From: Salicibibacter cibarius
GTDB taxonomy: Bacteria > Bacillota > Bacilli > Bacillales > Marinococcaceae
Length of the DNA stretch: 64,000 bases
Direction: 5' to 3'
NCBI RefSeq assembly: GCF_016495725.1
Contig: NZ_CP054705.1
Coordinates: 3,596,001-3,660,000, forward strand
Below the pieces are notes generated by a model. The model did no database searches. It saw only the letters and a program-made list of their open reading frames with translations, and was not told the DNA's origin. Of the stretch, positions 37,294 through 45,884 are shown one piece after another. The position numbers were made by a program, and so were the translations under genes. Numbering within the stretch: the first letter of the stretch is position 1; the number at the start of each line of letters is the position of its first letter.

Positions 37294-37428
37294 AACGTAA
37301 CATATAATGAAAATACCGCCTAGTTTGAGAATACTAGACGGTAAGCTGAATCCCTGTTTGGGCATTTGGTTTTAATGGTAAGGGTGTAGCCCTCTCATGT
37401 CTGCCAAGACTCATGAGGGGCTATTTTT
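37294..37428 (+). ncRNA. candidate antisense RNA for the second holin-like toxin
   Basis: Promoter TTGCGG, 18 bases, TATAAT (37281-37286). The RNA contains CCGCCTAGTTTG...ATACTAGACGG-type pairing. It ends at a strong terminator AGCCCTCTCATG...TCATGAGGGGCT-TTTTTT (37388-37428). It converges on the toxin gene at 37518-37610, like RatA with txpA. A hairpin repeat now lies between the two. Confidence 0.5.
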
Positions 37429-37429
37429 T

Positions 37430-37520
37430 GGCAGTCAGAAAGTGAAAATCAACTTTCTGATCTGCATAAGTGCAACTAAGGCTTTCGCCATAAAAGCTTG
37501 GCGAAAAGCCAAGTTTTCTA
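37430..37520 (-). repeat. double-hairpin interspersed repeat, subfamily 1 (toxin locus)
   Basis: The left hairpin is nearly identical to the tnpB copies; the right hairpin is AGTCAGAAAGT-type arms (ACTTTCTGACTG) instead of ACTTTATTACCTG. Both arms changed together, which preserves pairing. It abuts the T-run of the antisense-RNA terminator on one side and supplies the TAG stop of the toxin peptide on the other. Confidence 0.75.
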
Positions 37521-37610
37521 ATTTGCCAGCATTAGCCACACTAAAGTTAGCAAGGCTAACGTAAACATACCGAAAGCAATGGCTAATTGTAGTGCTTCAA
37601 ATACCGACAT
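37518..37610 (-). CDS. putative holin-like type I toxin peptide (30 aa), 3' end altered by a repeat
   Basis: MSVFEALQLAIAFGMFTLALLTLVWLMLAN: the polar MSVFEAL start and single hydrophobic helix of the holin-like toxin family. The ribosome site is AAAGGGGG, 8 bases ahead. The usual C-terminal lysines are missing; the stop TAG is the first bases of the adjoining hairpin repeat (TTAGAAAAC). Loss of the basic tail may weaken membrane action. The candidate antisense RNA is at 37294-37428. Confidence 0.6.
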   Translation of the reverse strand: MSVFEALQLAIAFGMFTLALLTLVWLMLAN

Positions 37611-37706
37611 GGCAACACCCCCTTTCATTTCAGGGATGTGCCAAAATTGCCCGCACATGAGTATTCAGCTACTCTTATTCTACATAGATATGGTGACTTT
37701 TGCCCT

Positions 37707-38948
37707 TCAAACACTAAGCTTCGTAAACTTCCGCTTCCCGACTTGCACGATCATGCCGTCTTCAACAGTGACTTCCTTTTTAATGTCATGCACCTTTTCT
37801 TCGTTTATTTTCACGCCGCCATTTTGGATCATTTTGCGGGCTTCACCCTTCGAGGGTTGCATGCCCAGTTCAACGAGAAGGTCAATAATTGGTATCGTTG
37901 CTTCCCCTCTCCACTCCACTGCCGGCATATCGTCGGGAAGTGCCCGTTTCTGGAAGACGGTTTGAAAATATTGCTGCGCATCTTCGGCTTCTTTTTTCCC
38001 ATGATACATCGCCACGAACTTAGCCGCCAACCATTGCTTGGCGTCCCGCGGATGAACAGTGCCATCAGCAAGGTCTTTTTCCAGTTGGTCGATATTCGCA
38101 AGCGGAACATCAGTGGCGAGCTTGTAGTATTTTATCATGAGGTCATCCGGAATCGACATCGCTTTTCCGAAAATTTCATTCGGATCTTCATCAACGCCGA
38201 TATAATTGTTCAGTGACTTTGACATTTTTCGTTCGCCATCCAAGCCTTCAATAAGGGGCAATGTTAACGCAACCTGTTTTTCGTGGCCGTAAGCTTCTTG
38301 AAGTTGCCGCCCCATAAGTAAATTAAACGTTTGGTCCGTGCCCCCTACTTCGATATCGGTATCCATCGCGATGGAATCATAACCTTGCATCAATGGGTAG
38401 AAAAATTCATGCACGGAGATCGGCTGATTGGACGTGTAACGGTTGTGAAAGTCTTCACGTTCGAGCATGCGCGCGACCGTCAGATTGCCGGCTAATTTAA
38501 GCACATCTTCAAACATTAATTGACTTAACCATTCCGAGTTGTAGTAAAGCGTCGCCTTGTCCATATCCAATACTTTCCCATATTGTTCTACATACGTTTG
38601 CGCGTTCTCTTTCACTTGCTCGGAAGTTAAAACTTTTCGCGTCTCGCTTCTTCCGCTCGGGTCCCCAATTTTTCCAGTGAAATCTCCGATGAGCATTTGG
38701 ATTTCATGGCCAAATTCCTGGAATTGCCGCAACTTATGCAGGACGACTGTGTGCCCTACGTGGACATCAGGGGCTGACGGGTCCATACCCAATTTGATTT
38801 TCAACGGTTTACCGGTGATCACGGATTTTTTGATTTTTTCCCGGAACGCTTCCTCGGGAATAATTTCCACGATCCCTCTTTGCAGGGCTTTCACTTGCTG
38901 ATCGATCTCCCGTTCCTGTTCCGGTGTTGCTTTTAACTCTTCCGACAT
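37707..38948 (-). CDS. tyrS: tyrosyl-tRNA synthetase (TyrZ-type)
   Basis: Charges tRNA-Tyr. 413 residues. The class I motifs are HVGH (in [17 protein letters not shown]) and [12 protein letters not shown]; the C-terminal S4-like domain is [22 protein letters not shown]. The KMSKS-containing, 413-residue form matches the TyrZ branch. B. subtilis has at this locus (rpsD-tyrS-acsA) the other type, with KFGKT. It is controlled by a T-box leader. It is the only tyrosyl synthetase in the window; a second copy may exist elsewhere. Confidence 0.95.
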   Translation of the reverse strand: MSEELKATPEQEREIDQQVKALQRGIVEIIPEEAFREKIKKSVITGKPLKIKLGMDPSAPDVHVGHTVVLHKLRQFQEFGHEIQMLIGDFTGKIGDPSGRSETRKVLTSEQVKENAQTYVEQYGKVLDMDKATLYYNSEWLSQLMFEDVLKLAGNLTVARMLEREDFHNRYTSNQPISVHEFFYPLMQGYDSIAMDTDIEVGGTDQTFNLLMGRQLQEAYGHEKQVALTLPLIEGLDGERKMSKSLNNYIGVDEDPNEIFGKAMSIPDDLMIKYYKLATDVPLANIDQLEKDLADGTVHPRDAKQWLAAKFVAMYHGKKEAEDAQQYFQTVFQKRALPDDMPAVEWRGEATIPIIDLLVELGMQPSKGEARKMIQNGGVKINEEKVHDIKKEVTVEDGMIVQVGKRKFTKLSV

Positions 38949-38965
38949 CTTTCATTCCTCCTCTT

Positions 38966-39240
38966 GAAAATAAAAAAAGCCCGCCCCAAATAAAGGGACG
39001 AACTTGTCGCGATACCACCCTTGTTGAAGACCGTTGTCTTCCACCTCGGCTCTTTAACGCAGAGATTACGTTCTTCTATCCGAGAAAACTCCGGCAATGT
39101 AATTCGCCGTTTGCGTTTGCATCGGCTCGCAGCAACCGCCGATTCTCTGATCCAACGCGCAAACAACTACTTCGTTGCCTTCACCGTTTGTTTTCTTATG
39201 AATGCTTTTTTTATAGCACAAAAAGAAACAAAATGTCAAA
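38966..39240 (-). promoter_or_regulatory. tyrosine T-box leader and promoter
   Basis: Promoter on the minus strand: TTGACA (39239-39234), 18-bp spacer, TATAAA. The conserved T-box AAGGGTGGTATCGCGAC is at 39023-39007, followed by the terminator CGTCCCTTT...GGGGCGGGC-TTTTTTT at about 38995-38972. A TAC triplet in GGCGAATTACATTGCC is a good candidate specifier codon for tyrosine. Uncharged tRNA-Tyr should favour the antiterminator and raise synthetase expression. Confidence 0.9.
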
Positions 39241-39312
39241 TGGATGCATGGGCAAACACGACTGACGCATAAAAAAGTCCAGATGATTTGCGATGCCGAA
39301 ATATCGTTTTAA

Positions 39313-40895
39313 CTCAACTTTCGGACATGACTAATACACGTAAACACCTGATATAAAGGGATTTAAGGCTAATTTAACCTCATGAAAGTAACGGTTTTCG
39401 CAAAAAATCCGGCAAGTTATCAAACAAGCGATCCAAAAACGGCTGAATTTGCTCGTCGGTGAGCAAGTGTTCTTCCGCCAGCATCGAGCCTAGAACATCA
39501 AGAATCATCAAGAGGGCTTCAGAAAATCGAAGATCCTCTACTTCATCACAACACATGAAAAACAACTGACCAATCGTGCGAGGATCTTCTTCCTCTCGCG
39601 AGCTCACAGCGAGTATCATATACCGGAGGAAAACGATCGATGTATGCGCCGTTAGCGCATCATAACTGCGGCATTGGAATTCCTTGGCCAATCTCAAGTG
39701 AGATTTGGTCACTTTGAAAAAACATTCAATGGTCCAACGCTTGCCATAAATGCGGACGGCATCTTCTTCGGTATGATCCAGGTTCGTCGTGAGAATGGCT
39801 AACCACTGTTTCGAACGGTTACGATCACGAACAAAAATGATGCGAGCTTGAATCTCTTGCCCATTTTCATCCGAACCTAGGCCAACAAGAATGGAAGCAA
39901 GGATTTTTGCCCGGCCTCGTTTCTTGCGCACGTTTTGGTAAAGCTGGTTCAACGTATAGGATTCCCCTTCATAGGTGTAGTGAATCTTGGGGGAGCGTTT
40001 GACCATGCAAACAACATCCAGGGGATACTGAGTAACCACGCGTTTGATGATCGAAGGATACGCAAACCAGCTATCGAAAAGGAGCGTTTTAGCGCCAAAC
40101 TTCGCAGGGTTGATGTCATCCAGCAAGCTGAACAACGTTTGTGTCCCTTTCTGCAGTGCTTCTTGTCGGCGGCGATACCCCACCGTCCGTTTATCGATGG
40201 TCGGATTTACCTCCTGAAAACGGTTTTCTTCCTTTCTCGAACTGAGCAATGAAAAAGCCAAGGGTAGAAACGTCGCGCCATCCGACCAACCAAGTGTAAG
40301 CATGCGAAAACCTTTAAAATAGGCGCCTGTGCTGTTGTCTTTGACACGCGCGAGAAGTTCGACGGCTTTACTGCGATTACGGTTATAGCTCGAGTCATCG
40401 ACGAACACACCATCGCGATCCGTCAACGGTTGGAGGTAGGTCTTTATGAGATGCGCGCTCACCAAAACGAGACATTTCCGCCAGTTGTACGTTGCACGTT
40501 TCATCAAGTCGTATACCGCATCCTTTTCCGGTGCATCAGGGAGACGGTCAGATTCAAGCGTCCGGTAAAGATTTTTCCCTTGCAGAACGAGGGAAAAGAT
40601 AAATTGTACAAGCACGAGCGCAGTTAACCCTTTTTCTTTATGAATATTGGATTGATGCAAAAACGTACCAACTTTGGCCTGTTTGAAAAAGCGCATCACC
40701 CGAGATTGTTGTTGGTCATTTTGATAGGAATCTGGTACCATGGAAGCCACAGAAAACATCCTTTCTTTGGTTTTGGTGGTTGTACCTTTATTTTACCAAA
40801 GAACAGGGTGTTTTTTGCTTTTTTCGGATAAAAAATCTGCTACAAATCCTAATTTTATAAGGGTTTACCTGTGATTTTCAGCTCCGAAAGTTGAG
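39313..40895 (-). mobile_element. complete IS4-family insertion sequence (1583 bp)
   Basis: Perfect 12-base terminal inverted repeats CTCAACTTTCGG / CCGAAAGTTGAG at 39313-39324 and 40884-40895, flanked by a perfect 7-base target duplication GTTTTAA (39306-39312 and 40896-40902). One intact transposase gene. The clean ends indicate a recent insertion upstream of the tyrosyl-tRNA synthetase T-box promoter. Confidence 0.92.
39380..40759 (-). CDS. IS4-family DDE transposase
   Basis: 459 residues. DDE-type catalytic residues appear in DGVFVDDSSYNRNRSKAVE (first Asp), KTLLFDSWFAYP (second Asp) and the YREK-like YGKRWTIECFFKVTKSHLRL (Glu), the IS4 signature. The N-terminus MVPDSYQNDQQQSRVMRFF may be the true start (codon 7), since the first ATG has its SD too close. 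It is full length in an element with perfect ends, so probably active. Confidence 0.92.
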   Translation of the reverse strand: MFSVASMVPDSYQNDQQQSRVMRFFKQAKVGTFLHQSNIHKEKGLTALVLVQFIFSLVLQGKNLYRTLESDRLPDAPEKDAVYDLMKRATYNWRKCLVLVSAHLIKTYLQPLTDRDGVFVDDSSYNRNRSKAVELLARVKDNSTGAYFKGFRMLTLGWSDGATFLPLAFSLLSSRKEENRFQEVNPTIDKRTVGYRRRQEALQKGTQTLFSLLDDINPAKFGAKTLLFDSWFAYPSIIKRVVTQYPLDVVCMVKRSPKIHYTYEGESYTLNQLYQNVRKKRGRAKILASILVGLGSDENGQEIQARIIFVRDRNRSKQWLAILTTNLDHTEEDAVRIYGKRWTIECFFKVTKSHLRLAKEFQCRSYDALTAHTSIVFLRYMILAVSSREEEDPRTIGQLFFMCCDEVEDLRFSEALLMILDVLGSMLAEEHLLTDEQIQPFLDRLFDNLPDFLRKPLLS

Positions 40896-40993
40896 GTTTT
40901 AAAAAAAGATCTTGCCATCTTTTTCGTTGTAGGAAACACTATTCATCGGTCTAGCTAGGTTTTTCGTATGGCATCCCTCCGTGGCAACGCTTT

Positions 40994-41578
40994 TTAAACA
41001 TGCGAAAATAGCTGGGCTACCGTAGGGGAACATACGTATAGCACAGCTTCATCGATTGAGATTACCGTTCTCGATGTCTTCTCATGCTGTTCGTTTTTGA
41101 ACCCAATCCTCTTCCTGTGCCCACCTGACCTGGTAAGCAGAAGACAAGATTTCTCAGATCTTCGCGACTCCCAAACGCCGATGAGCCATCGCGATCCAGA
41201 GAAACTTGGTAAACGCGCGACTCCCATCGCCTTGCACATGTGCCACCAAGGGAAGCGAAAAAGCATGCATTCATTGATCATGAGTCCGATGTGCATGAGA
41301 TAGTGATAGCCCCGTATCGCTTGCCAGTTGTGAGAGAAGCAATGCTCATAGCCGTAACCTTGATGCTTTTCTTTTAGAATATTGTTTTCCTGTAACCAGC
41401 GTTTGCGAGCGACCAGATTGCAACGGGCGTAAACATTTTTTTGGTTGATGGGTTCGCTGGATAGCCAGACATTGTGCTTGGTTTTGGTCACCACCTCATC
41501 TTTGTCATCGACGACCTCCCAACGCTCATCACAAACCACAACATGGAGGGAAAGGCACCTTTCGTTCATAAAGTCCAT
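40994..41578 (-). pseudogene. transposase remnant
   Basis: A 194-codon frame. The first 115 residues look like the C-terminal part of a DDE-type transposase: NVWLSSEPINQKNVYARCNLVARKRW, KHQGYGYEHCFSHNW, YHYLMHIGLMINE. The rest (PSFSGSRWLIGVWES...) looks out of frame, so a frameshift is likely around 41230. The N-terminal catalytic portion is missing. The IS family is not assigned. It lies between the IS4 element and an A/T-rich stretch. Confidence 0.6.
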
Positions 41579-41900
41579 AGCGATACTCTAGCCTTATCAC
41601 AACTTATTTTAGCGCTGATTTTCAATGGTGATTTTTAGTTGTCAATAAGAATTTATATGCGCTACGAATATATACGACTTATTTATCCGATTATTTTGAA
41701 ATAGAATTTATTTACTCAATCACCCTAAAATCAGAAAATTTAAATATCCGCTTTATTACAATACTCTTTTATTAATTCCTTTTTATTTTGTGCACATTTC
41801 AATTACAATAAAAATATACTCGAAAAAATTGGTCATTGAACGTTAAAGAAAGATCATTATTGAATAAGAAGCCTCTGAAATTTGGAAAGGTGACGTTTTG
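41579..41900. other. A/T-rich intergenic stretch without recognised features
   Basis: Base composition is visibly more A/T rich than the neighbours, as is the next gene, hinting at imported DNA. No coding frame, hairpin array or promoter stood out apart from many TATAAT-like strings. Confidence 0.5.
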
Positions 41901-42418
41901 ATGTATCTATATCATGTGTACGGTCCTTTTGATAACAAAAATCGTATTCGTGAAGCATTGAAAAATGGCTTAACTATACAAACTTATTCAAGGCATTGGG
42001 GGGGGGAGGCGGTGGATCTTTATATCCTGATTTATTAAACCAAATAAAATCGGAGGATCAGGATAGCTGGATGGACTTTGAATTGGCGTATCAAGTGTTT
42101 CTATCACCGATGACATTTAGCAATTATTTACGTTTTCCACTTTCAACAAATGACGTTTATGCCTTCAATAAGGACATTTCAACGGATTTATTTGGTTATG
42201 TGGAAGAGGAAAGTATGGGTAGCGAATACAAATACGGTATGTTTACAAACGATTTACCCTCTAAACAAGCATTGATGGAACAATATTGGCACAGCAAATT
42301 ACTTTTAAGTGATTATTTAGACGAAAAACCTTATGCAAACGCTGAGTTCTTAGTTTTCAATAACATTCCTGCCCATTTGTTAGAAGGCTTTATCAATAAC
42401 CAAAAAGCTGGCGAATAA
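41901..42418 (+). pseudogene. unknown protein gene split by a G9 tract (possibly phase-variable)
   Basis: An ATG after GGAAAGGTGACG opens MYLYHVYGPFDNKNRIREALKNGLTIQTYSRHW, then meets nine G's (41998-42006). In this phase it reads GGEAVDLYILIY and stops; with one more G the frame continues as GGGGSLYPDLLNQIKSEDQDSWMDFELAYQVF... to 42418, about 172 residues. The two halves fit one protein. I do not recognise the family. The low-GC composition and setting among IS remnants suggest horizontal transfer. It may be a simple frameshift, a sequencing error or real slippage control. Confidence 0.6.
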
Positions 42419-42496
42419 GAAGTTCGCCAGCTAGTTTTACTATCAATTATTTAGCCAGGATAAAATAGTCCTCATGATCTTTTTTTGATCAACGGA

Positions 42497-43465
42497 TCAG
42501 TCCCACCAGATGGCTGTGTTTTTTTCACGAATCAAGATGCTTTGCAGAAAACCTACCGCCTTTTGAAAGCCTTCATCAGGCGTCATAAGTGCGTCTTCGT
42601 GTTCAATGCTAATAACGCCGTCATAATTCACCGCTTGCAATGCACTTATCATCTCTTTCCATTTTTCCTCCCCATGTCCATATCCAATCGCCCGAAAATA
42701 CCAAGATCGATCAAGCATGTCACTAAAAGGTTTTGTGTCTAGAACGCCATTTACACTGATGTTCTGGTAATCTAAATACGTATCTTTCGCATGTACATGA
42801 TAAATCGCTTGCTTTTTTCCAAATTCCTTAATCATAGCGATAGGATCAGATTGTTGCCAAAAAAGGTGACTCGGATCAAAATTTAGCCCAATTGTTGTAC
42901 CAACGGCTTCTCTAAGACGGGTCATATTTTCAGTGTTGTACACCACAAATCCCGGATGAGGCTCAATAGCAATTTTCACCCCATATTTTTGAGCTTGTTC
43001 AGCCATCTGTTGCCAATAGGGGATGACTTTTTCTGTCCATTGCCAATCCAGAAGGTCACGATATTCAGGTGGCCACGTGGATGTGACCCAGTTTGGGTAA
43101 TGCGCGTGGTCCGAATCACCAGGACAACCGGCAAACGTTACGACCGTGTCCACTTCCAGCTCATTAGCCACCTTGATGGTATTTAGAAGGTCATTGTGGT
43201 GGGATTGACTAATATCTTTGTTAGGATGCAAAGGATTTCCATGGGCACTTAACGCATCAATTTGCATAGATCGCTCTTGCAACATCTCTTTCATTTTTTT
43301 CGTTTGATCAGGGTTTTCCAATAAATTTTTAGGGTTACAGTGGCCATTACCGGGATAACCCCCACAACCGATTTCTACATGATGAATCCCATGCTCTAAA
43401 ATATGATCAAGTGCTTGGTCAAGGGGGCGATCAGCAAATAAAACCGTAAACACGCCTAAGTTCAT
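42497..43465 (-). CDS. sugar phosphate isomerase/epimerase-like TIM-barrel protein
   Basis: 322 residues from MNLGVFTVLFADRPLDQALDHILEHGIHHVEIGCGG, after GGAGGAATGG. Xylose-isomerase-like barrel (AP endonuclease family 2) with metal ligands around AIEPHPGFVVY, NFDPSHLFWQ, IYHVHAKDTYLD and GVISIEHEDALM. Such proteins isomerise or epimerise keto sugars and often partner a Gfo/Idh/MocA dehydrogenase, here the neighbouring gene at 43758. It is the last gene of the sugar cluster. Confidence 0.88.
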   Translation of the reverse strand: MNLGVFTVLFADRPLDQALDHILEHGIHHVEIGCGGYPGNGHCNPKNLLENPDQTKKMKEMLQERSMQIDALSAHGNPLHPNKDISQSHHNDLLNTIKVANELEVDTVVTFAGCPGDSDHAHYPNWVTSTWPPEYRDLLDWQWTEKVIPYWQQMAEQAQKYGVKIAIEPHPGFVVYNTENMTRLREAVGTTIGLNFDPSHLFWQQSDPIAMIKEFGKKQAIYHVHAKDTYLDYQNISVNGVLDTKPFSDMLDRSWYFRAIGYGHGEEKWKEMISALQAVNYDGVISIEHEDALMTPDEGFQKAVGFLQSILIREKNTAIWWD

Positions 43466-43607
43466 ATTCCATTCCTCCATTTCAATTCCTAACGCAATAT
43501 TTCATAAATTCTTCCCTTTGGGCGTTTGACTGCATAAAAACCAGATATCTATGCAAACATGGATCAAAAAATCTAGTTGGATTTAATCCTATCAAGAGAC
43601 TACATCG

Positions 43608-43715
43608 GACCATTCAGAGCGGACCCATCTTATTTAAGGGACGGGGTCAGTTTGCCGTACCTCTCTAGGAGCAGTTTTTCTTCCCTTGAGGGACGGGAAC
43701 GGCTTTGCTTTTACC
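43608..43715. repeat. two diverged units of a 52-53-bp repeat
   Basis: Two neighbouring stretches share CAGAGCGGAC / AGGAGCAGTT, then TTAAGGGACGGGGT / TTGAGGGACGGGAA at a spacing of about 53 bases. The second also matches the 18375 array (CTCTAGGAGCAG, TTGAGGGA). It lies between two genes of the sugar cluster, without coding potential. Confidence 0.5.
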
Positions 43716-43757
43716 CCGTAAAGGTATTCAACGTTCTCGCGTACATTCCTCTCGTTT

Positions 43758-44894
43758 TTAATCATTGCTTTTCTCTACCTTTTCCCATGTTCTTGATAGA
43801 ATGGAATTGTCTACAGCTTCTAAAACTTGCTGACAACGTAAACCATCTTCAAAATTTGGATAAACAGGTTGTTGTTGTGTGATTGCTCGTGCAAGGTCAC
43901 TGGCTTGATGTGTAAATGCATGCTCATATCCGATTAAATGACCGGGAGGCCACCAAGCATTCATATATTCATGAACTTCCGGTTCGGTCACTAGAATATT
44001 TCGATATCCTTGCAAGTAATGTTCATCTTCTTTTGAAAAAAATTGCAACTCGTTCATTCTTTCAAAATTGAAGACAATCGACCCCATAGAACCATTAATT
44101 TCAATATATTCATGATTCTTACGGCCAGTAGCATAACGAGTTGCCTCAAAATTGCCGACAGCTCCATTGTCAAATCGAGCCAGAAAAAGGGTTGTATCAT
44201 CGACGGTTACATTTCTTTTACCTTCACCATTTTCGGCAGGACGTTCTTTTACAAATGTTTCAGACATCCCTACCACTTCATCAAATTCACCAATAAGATA
44301 ACGCGTTAGATCGACAATATGGGCATTTAAATCCCCGTGCGCCCCGGAACCGGCTATCGTTTTATCTAATCTCCAGGCAAACGGAGATTGGGGATTCGCA
44401 AGCCAATCTTGTAAATAATGAGCGCGTATATGATAAACGTCCCCGAGCCGCCCCTCGGTGATCAAACGTTTAGCTAAGGCAATGGCAGGTATGCGACGAT
44501 AATTAAAACTAACCATATGTTGCACCCCGGCATCTGTAACCGCCTTCAACATTTCTTTTGCATCACGTACACTTAGTGCCATAGGTTTTTCGGTTAACAC
44601 ATGTTTACCAGCTTTCGCGGCTGCAATCGCGATATCCTTATGGGTGTTACTAGGCGTTCCGATATCAATAAGGTCAATGTCGTTACGTTCGACAACGGAT
44701 CGCCAGTCCGTTTCATAAGATTCCCAACCGTACGTATGAGCCGCCGACTTAACGCTTTTTTCGTTTCTGCCACAAATCACTTTTAATTGAAAAGGATCTT
44801 GTGGCTCGAAATAAAAATTGGTGTTTTTATACGCTTGCGTATGCGCTTTCCCCATAAATTTGTACCCAATTAATCCAACTTTGATATAACGCAA
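43758..44894 (-). CDS. Gfo/Idh/MocA-family oxidoreductase
   Basis: 378 residues. N-terminal Rossmann domain: VGLIGYKFMGKAHTQAYKN, with IDIGTPSNTHKDIAIAAAKAGKHVLTEKPMALSV carrying the family's EKP motif, whose lysine helps catalysis. The C-terminal alpha/beta domain has GSGAHGDLNAHIVDLTRYLIGEF. It oxidises a sugar, inositol or a related polyol with NAD(P). It lies between the permease gene and the isomerase. The substrate is not readable from sequence. Confidence 0.92.
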   Translation of the reverse strand: MRYIKVGLIGYKFMGKAHTQAYKNTNFYFEPQDPFQLKVICGRNEKSVKSAAHTYGWESYETDWRSVVERNDIDLIDIGTPSNTHKDIAIAAAKAGKHVLTEKPMALSVRDAKEMLKAVTDAGVQHMVSFNYRRIPAIALAKRLITEGRLGDVYHIRAHYLQDWLANPQSPFAWRLDKTIAGSGAHGDLNAHIVDLTRYLIGEFDEVVGMSETFVKERPAENGEGKRNVTVDDTTLFLARFDNGAVGNFEATRYATGRKNHEYIEINGSMGSIVFNFERMNELQFFSKEDEHYLQGYRNILVTEPEVHEYMNAWWPPGHLIGYEHAFTHQASDLARAITQQQPVYPNFEDGLRCQQVLEAVDNSILSRTWEKVEKSND

Positions 44895-44911
44895 AAAATC
44901 ACCTCGTTTAG

Positions 44912-45883
44912 CTATTCTCGCCTTTGAAATACAACAGCAATAATAATGACTAATCCGGTTACAAAGCCTTGCAAATATGGAGAAACATTCATTAAATTCA
45001 TCATGTTATTCAAAATGCCCAAGATCAGCACACCGAAAAGCGTTCCGACGACTTTCCCTCGTCCCCCGGTCATCCGTGTGCCACCGATGATGACGGCAGC
45101 GATCGCATCCAATTCATAGAGCTGCCCGGAACTAGAGGAAGAAATAGAGTTCAGTCGAGATGTTTCGATGATCGCGGCGACACTTACGAGCATCCCCGCC
45201 AATGTGTACACGGCAATTTTTATACGATCCACCCGGATCCCTGACAAAAGCGCCCCTTTTTCATTGCTGCCAATCGCATACACATAGCGCCCAAAACGCG
45301 TTTGCTGCAATAAGATAAAAACAAGTACCGCCATCAGCCCGAAAATAAAAATCGGCGATTGAATCGCACCGATACTGCTGTTGGAAATGGCGCTGAATCC
45401 GTCTATTTCCCCGGAGATACTGCCACCGTCTGACGTATACAAGGCAATCGAGCGGGCAGCAGCCATCATCCCCAATGTGGCAATAAAGGCAGCAATCTTT
45501 AATTTTGCAACCATAAATCCGTTAAGAAATCCTGTAAATGCCCCAACGGCCAAAGCAGTTAAAATCGCGATGAAAATACTTCCTGAAGCATTTAAAGCGA
45601 TAACCGAAAATACACCGACTAAGGCCAAAACCGATCCCACGGATAAATCTATCCCGCCGGACAACATAATCATCGTCATTCCTAACGCAATGACACCGAT
45701 AATGGAGACTTGCATTAAGATATTCATCAGATTGCTAAATTCCAAAAATCTTGGACTCAAGAAGGATGAAGCCACAAAAAGAATGAAGAATGCGATAATC
45801 ACGCTGTATTCTGTCCATATCCACGAGAGGTGGCTATTCCATTTTGCCGATTTCTTAGCTGATTCGAATTCCGGCTCTGTCAT
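44912..45883 (-). CDS. sugar ABC transporter permease (RbsC type)
   Basis: 323 residues from MTEPEFESAKKSAKWNSHLSWI, after AAAGGAGGCGATAAC. About ten membrane helices; the family markers are MTMIMLSGGIDLSVGSVLALVGVFS and AAVIIGGTRMTGGRGKVVGTLFGVLILG. It forms the membrane channel of a CUT2-type importer together with the adjacent ATPase and lipoprotein. It starts right after the ATPase stop. Confidence 0.94.
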   Translation of the reverse strand: MTEPEFESAKKSAKWNSHLSWIWTEYSVIIAFFILFVASSFLSPRFLEFSNLMNILMQVSIIGVIALGMTMIMLSGGIDLSVGSVLALVGVFSVIALNASGSIFIAILTALAVGAFTGFLNGFMVAKLKIAAFIATLGMMAAARSIALYTSDGGSISGEIDGFSAISNSSIGAIQSPIFIFGLMAVLVFILLQQTRFGRYVYAIGSNEKGALLSGIRVDRIKIAVYTLAGMLVSVAAIIETSRLNSISSSSSGQLYELDAIAAVIIGGTRMTGGRGKVVGTLFGVLILGILNNMMNLMNVSPYLQGFVTGLVIIIAVVFQRRE

Positions 45884-45884
45884 G

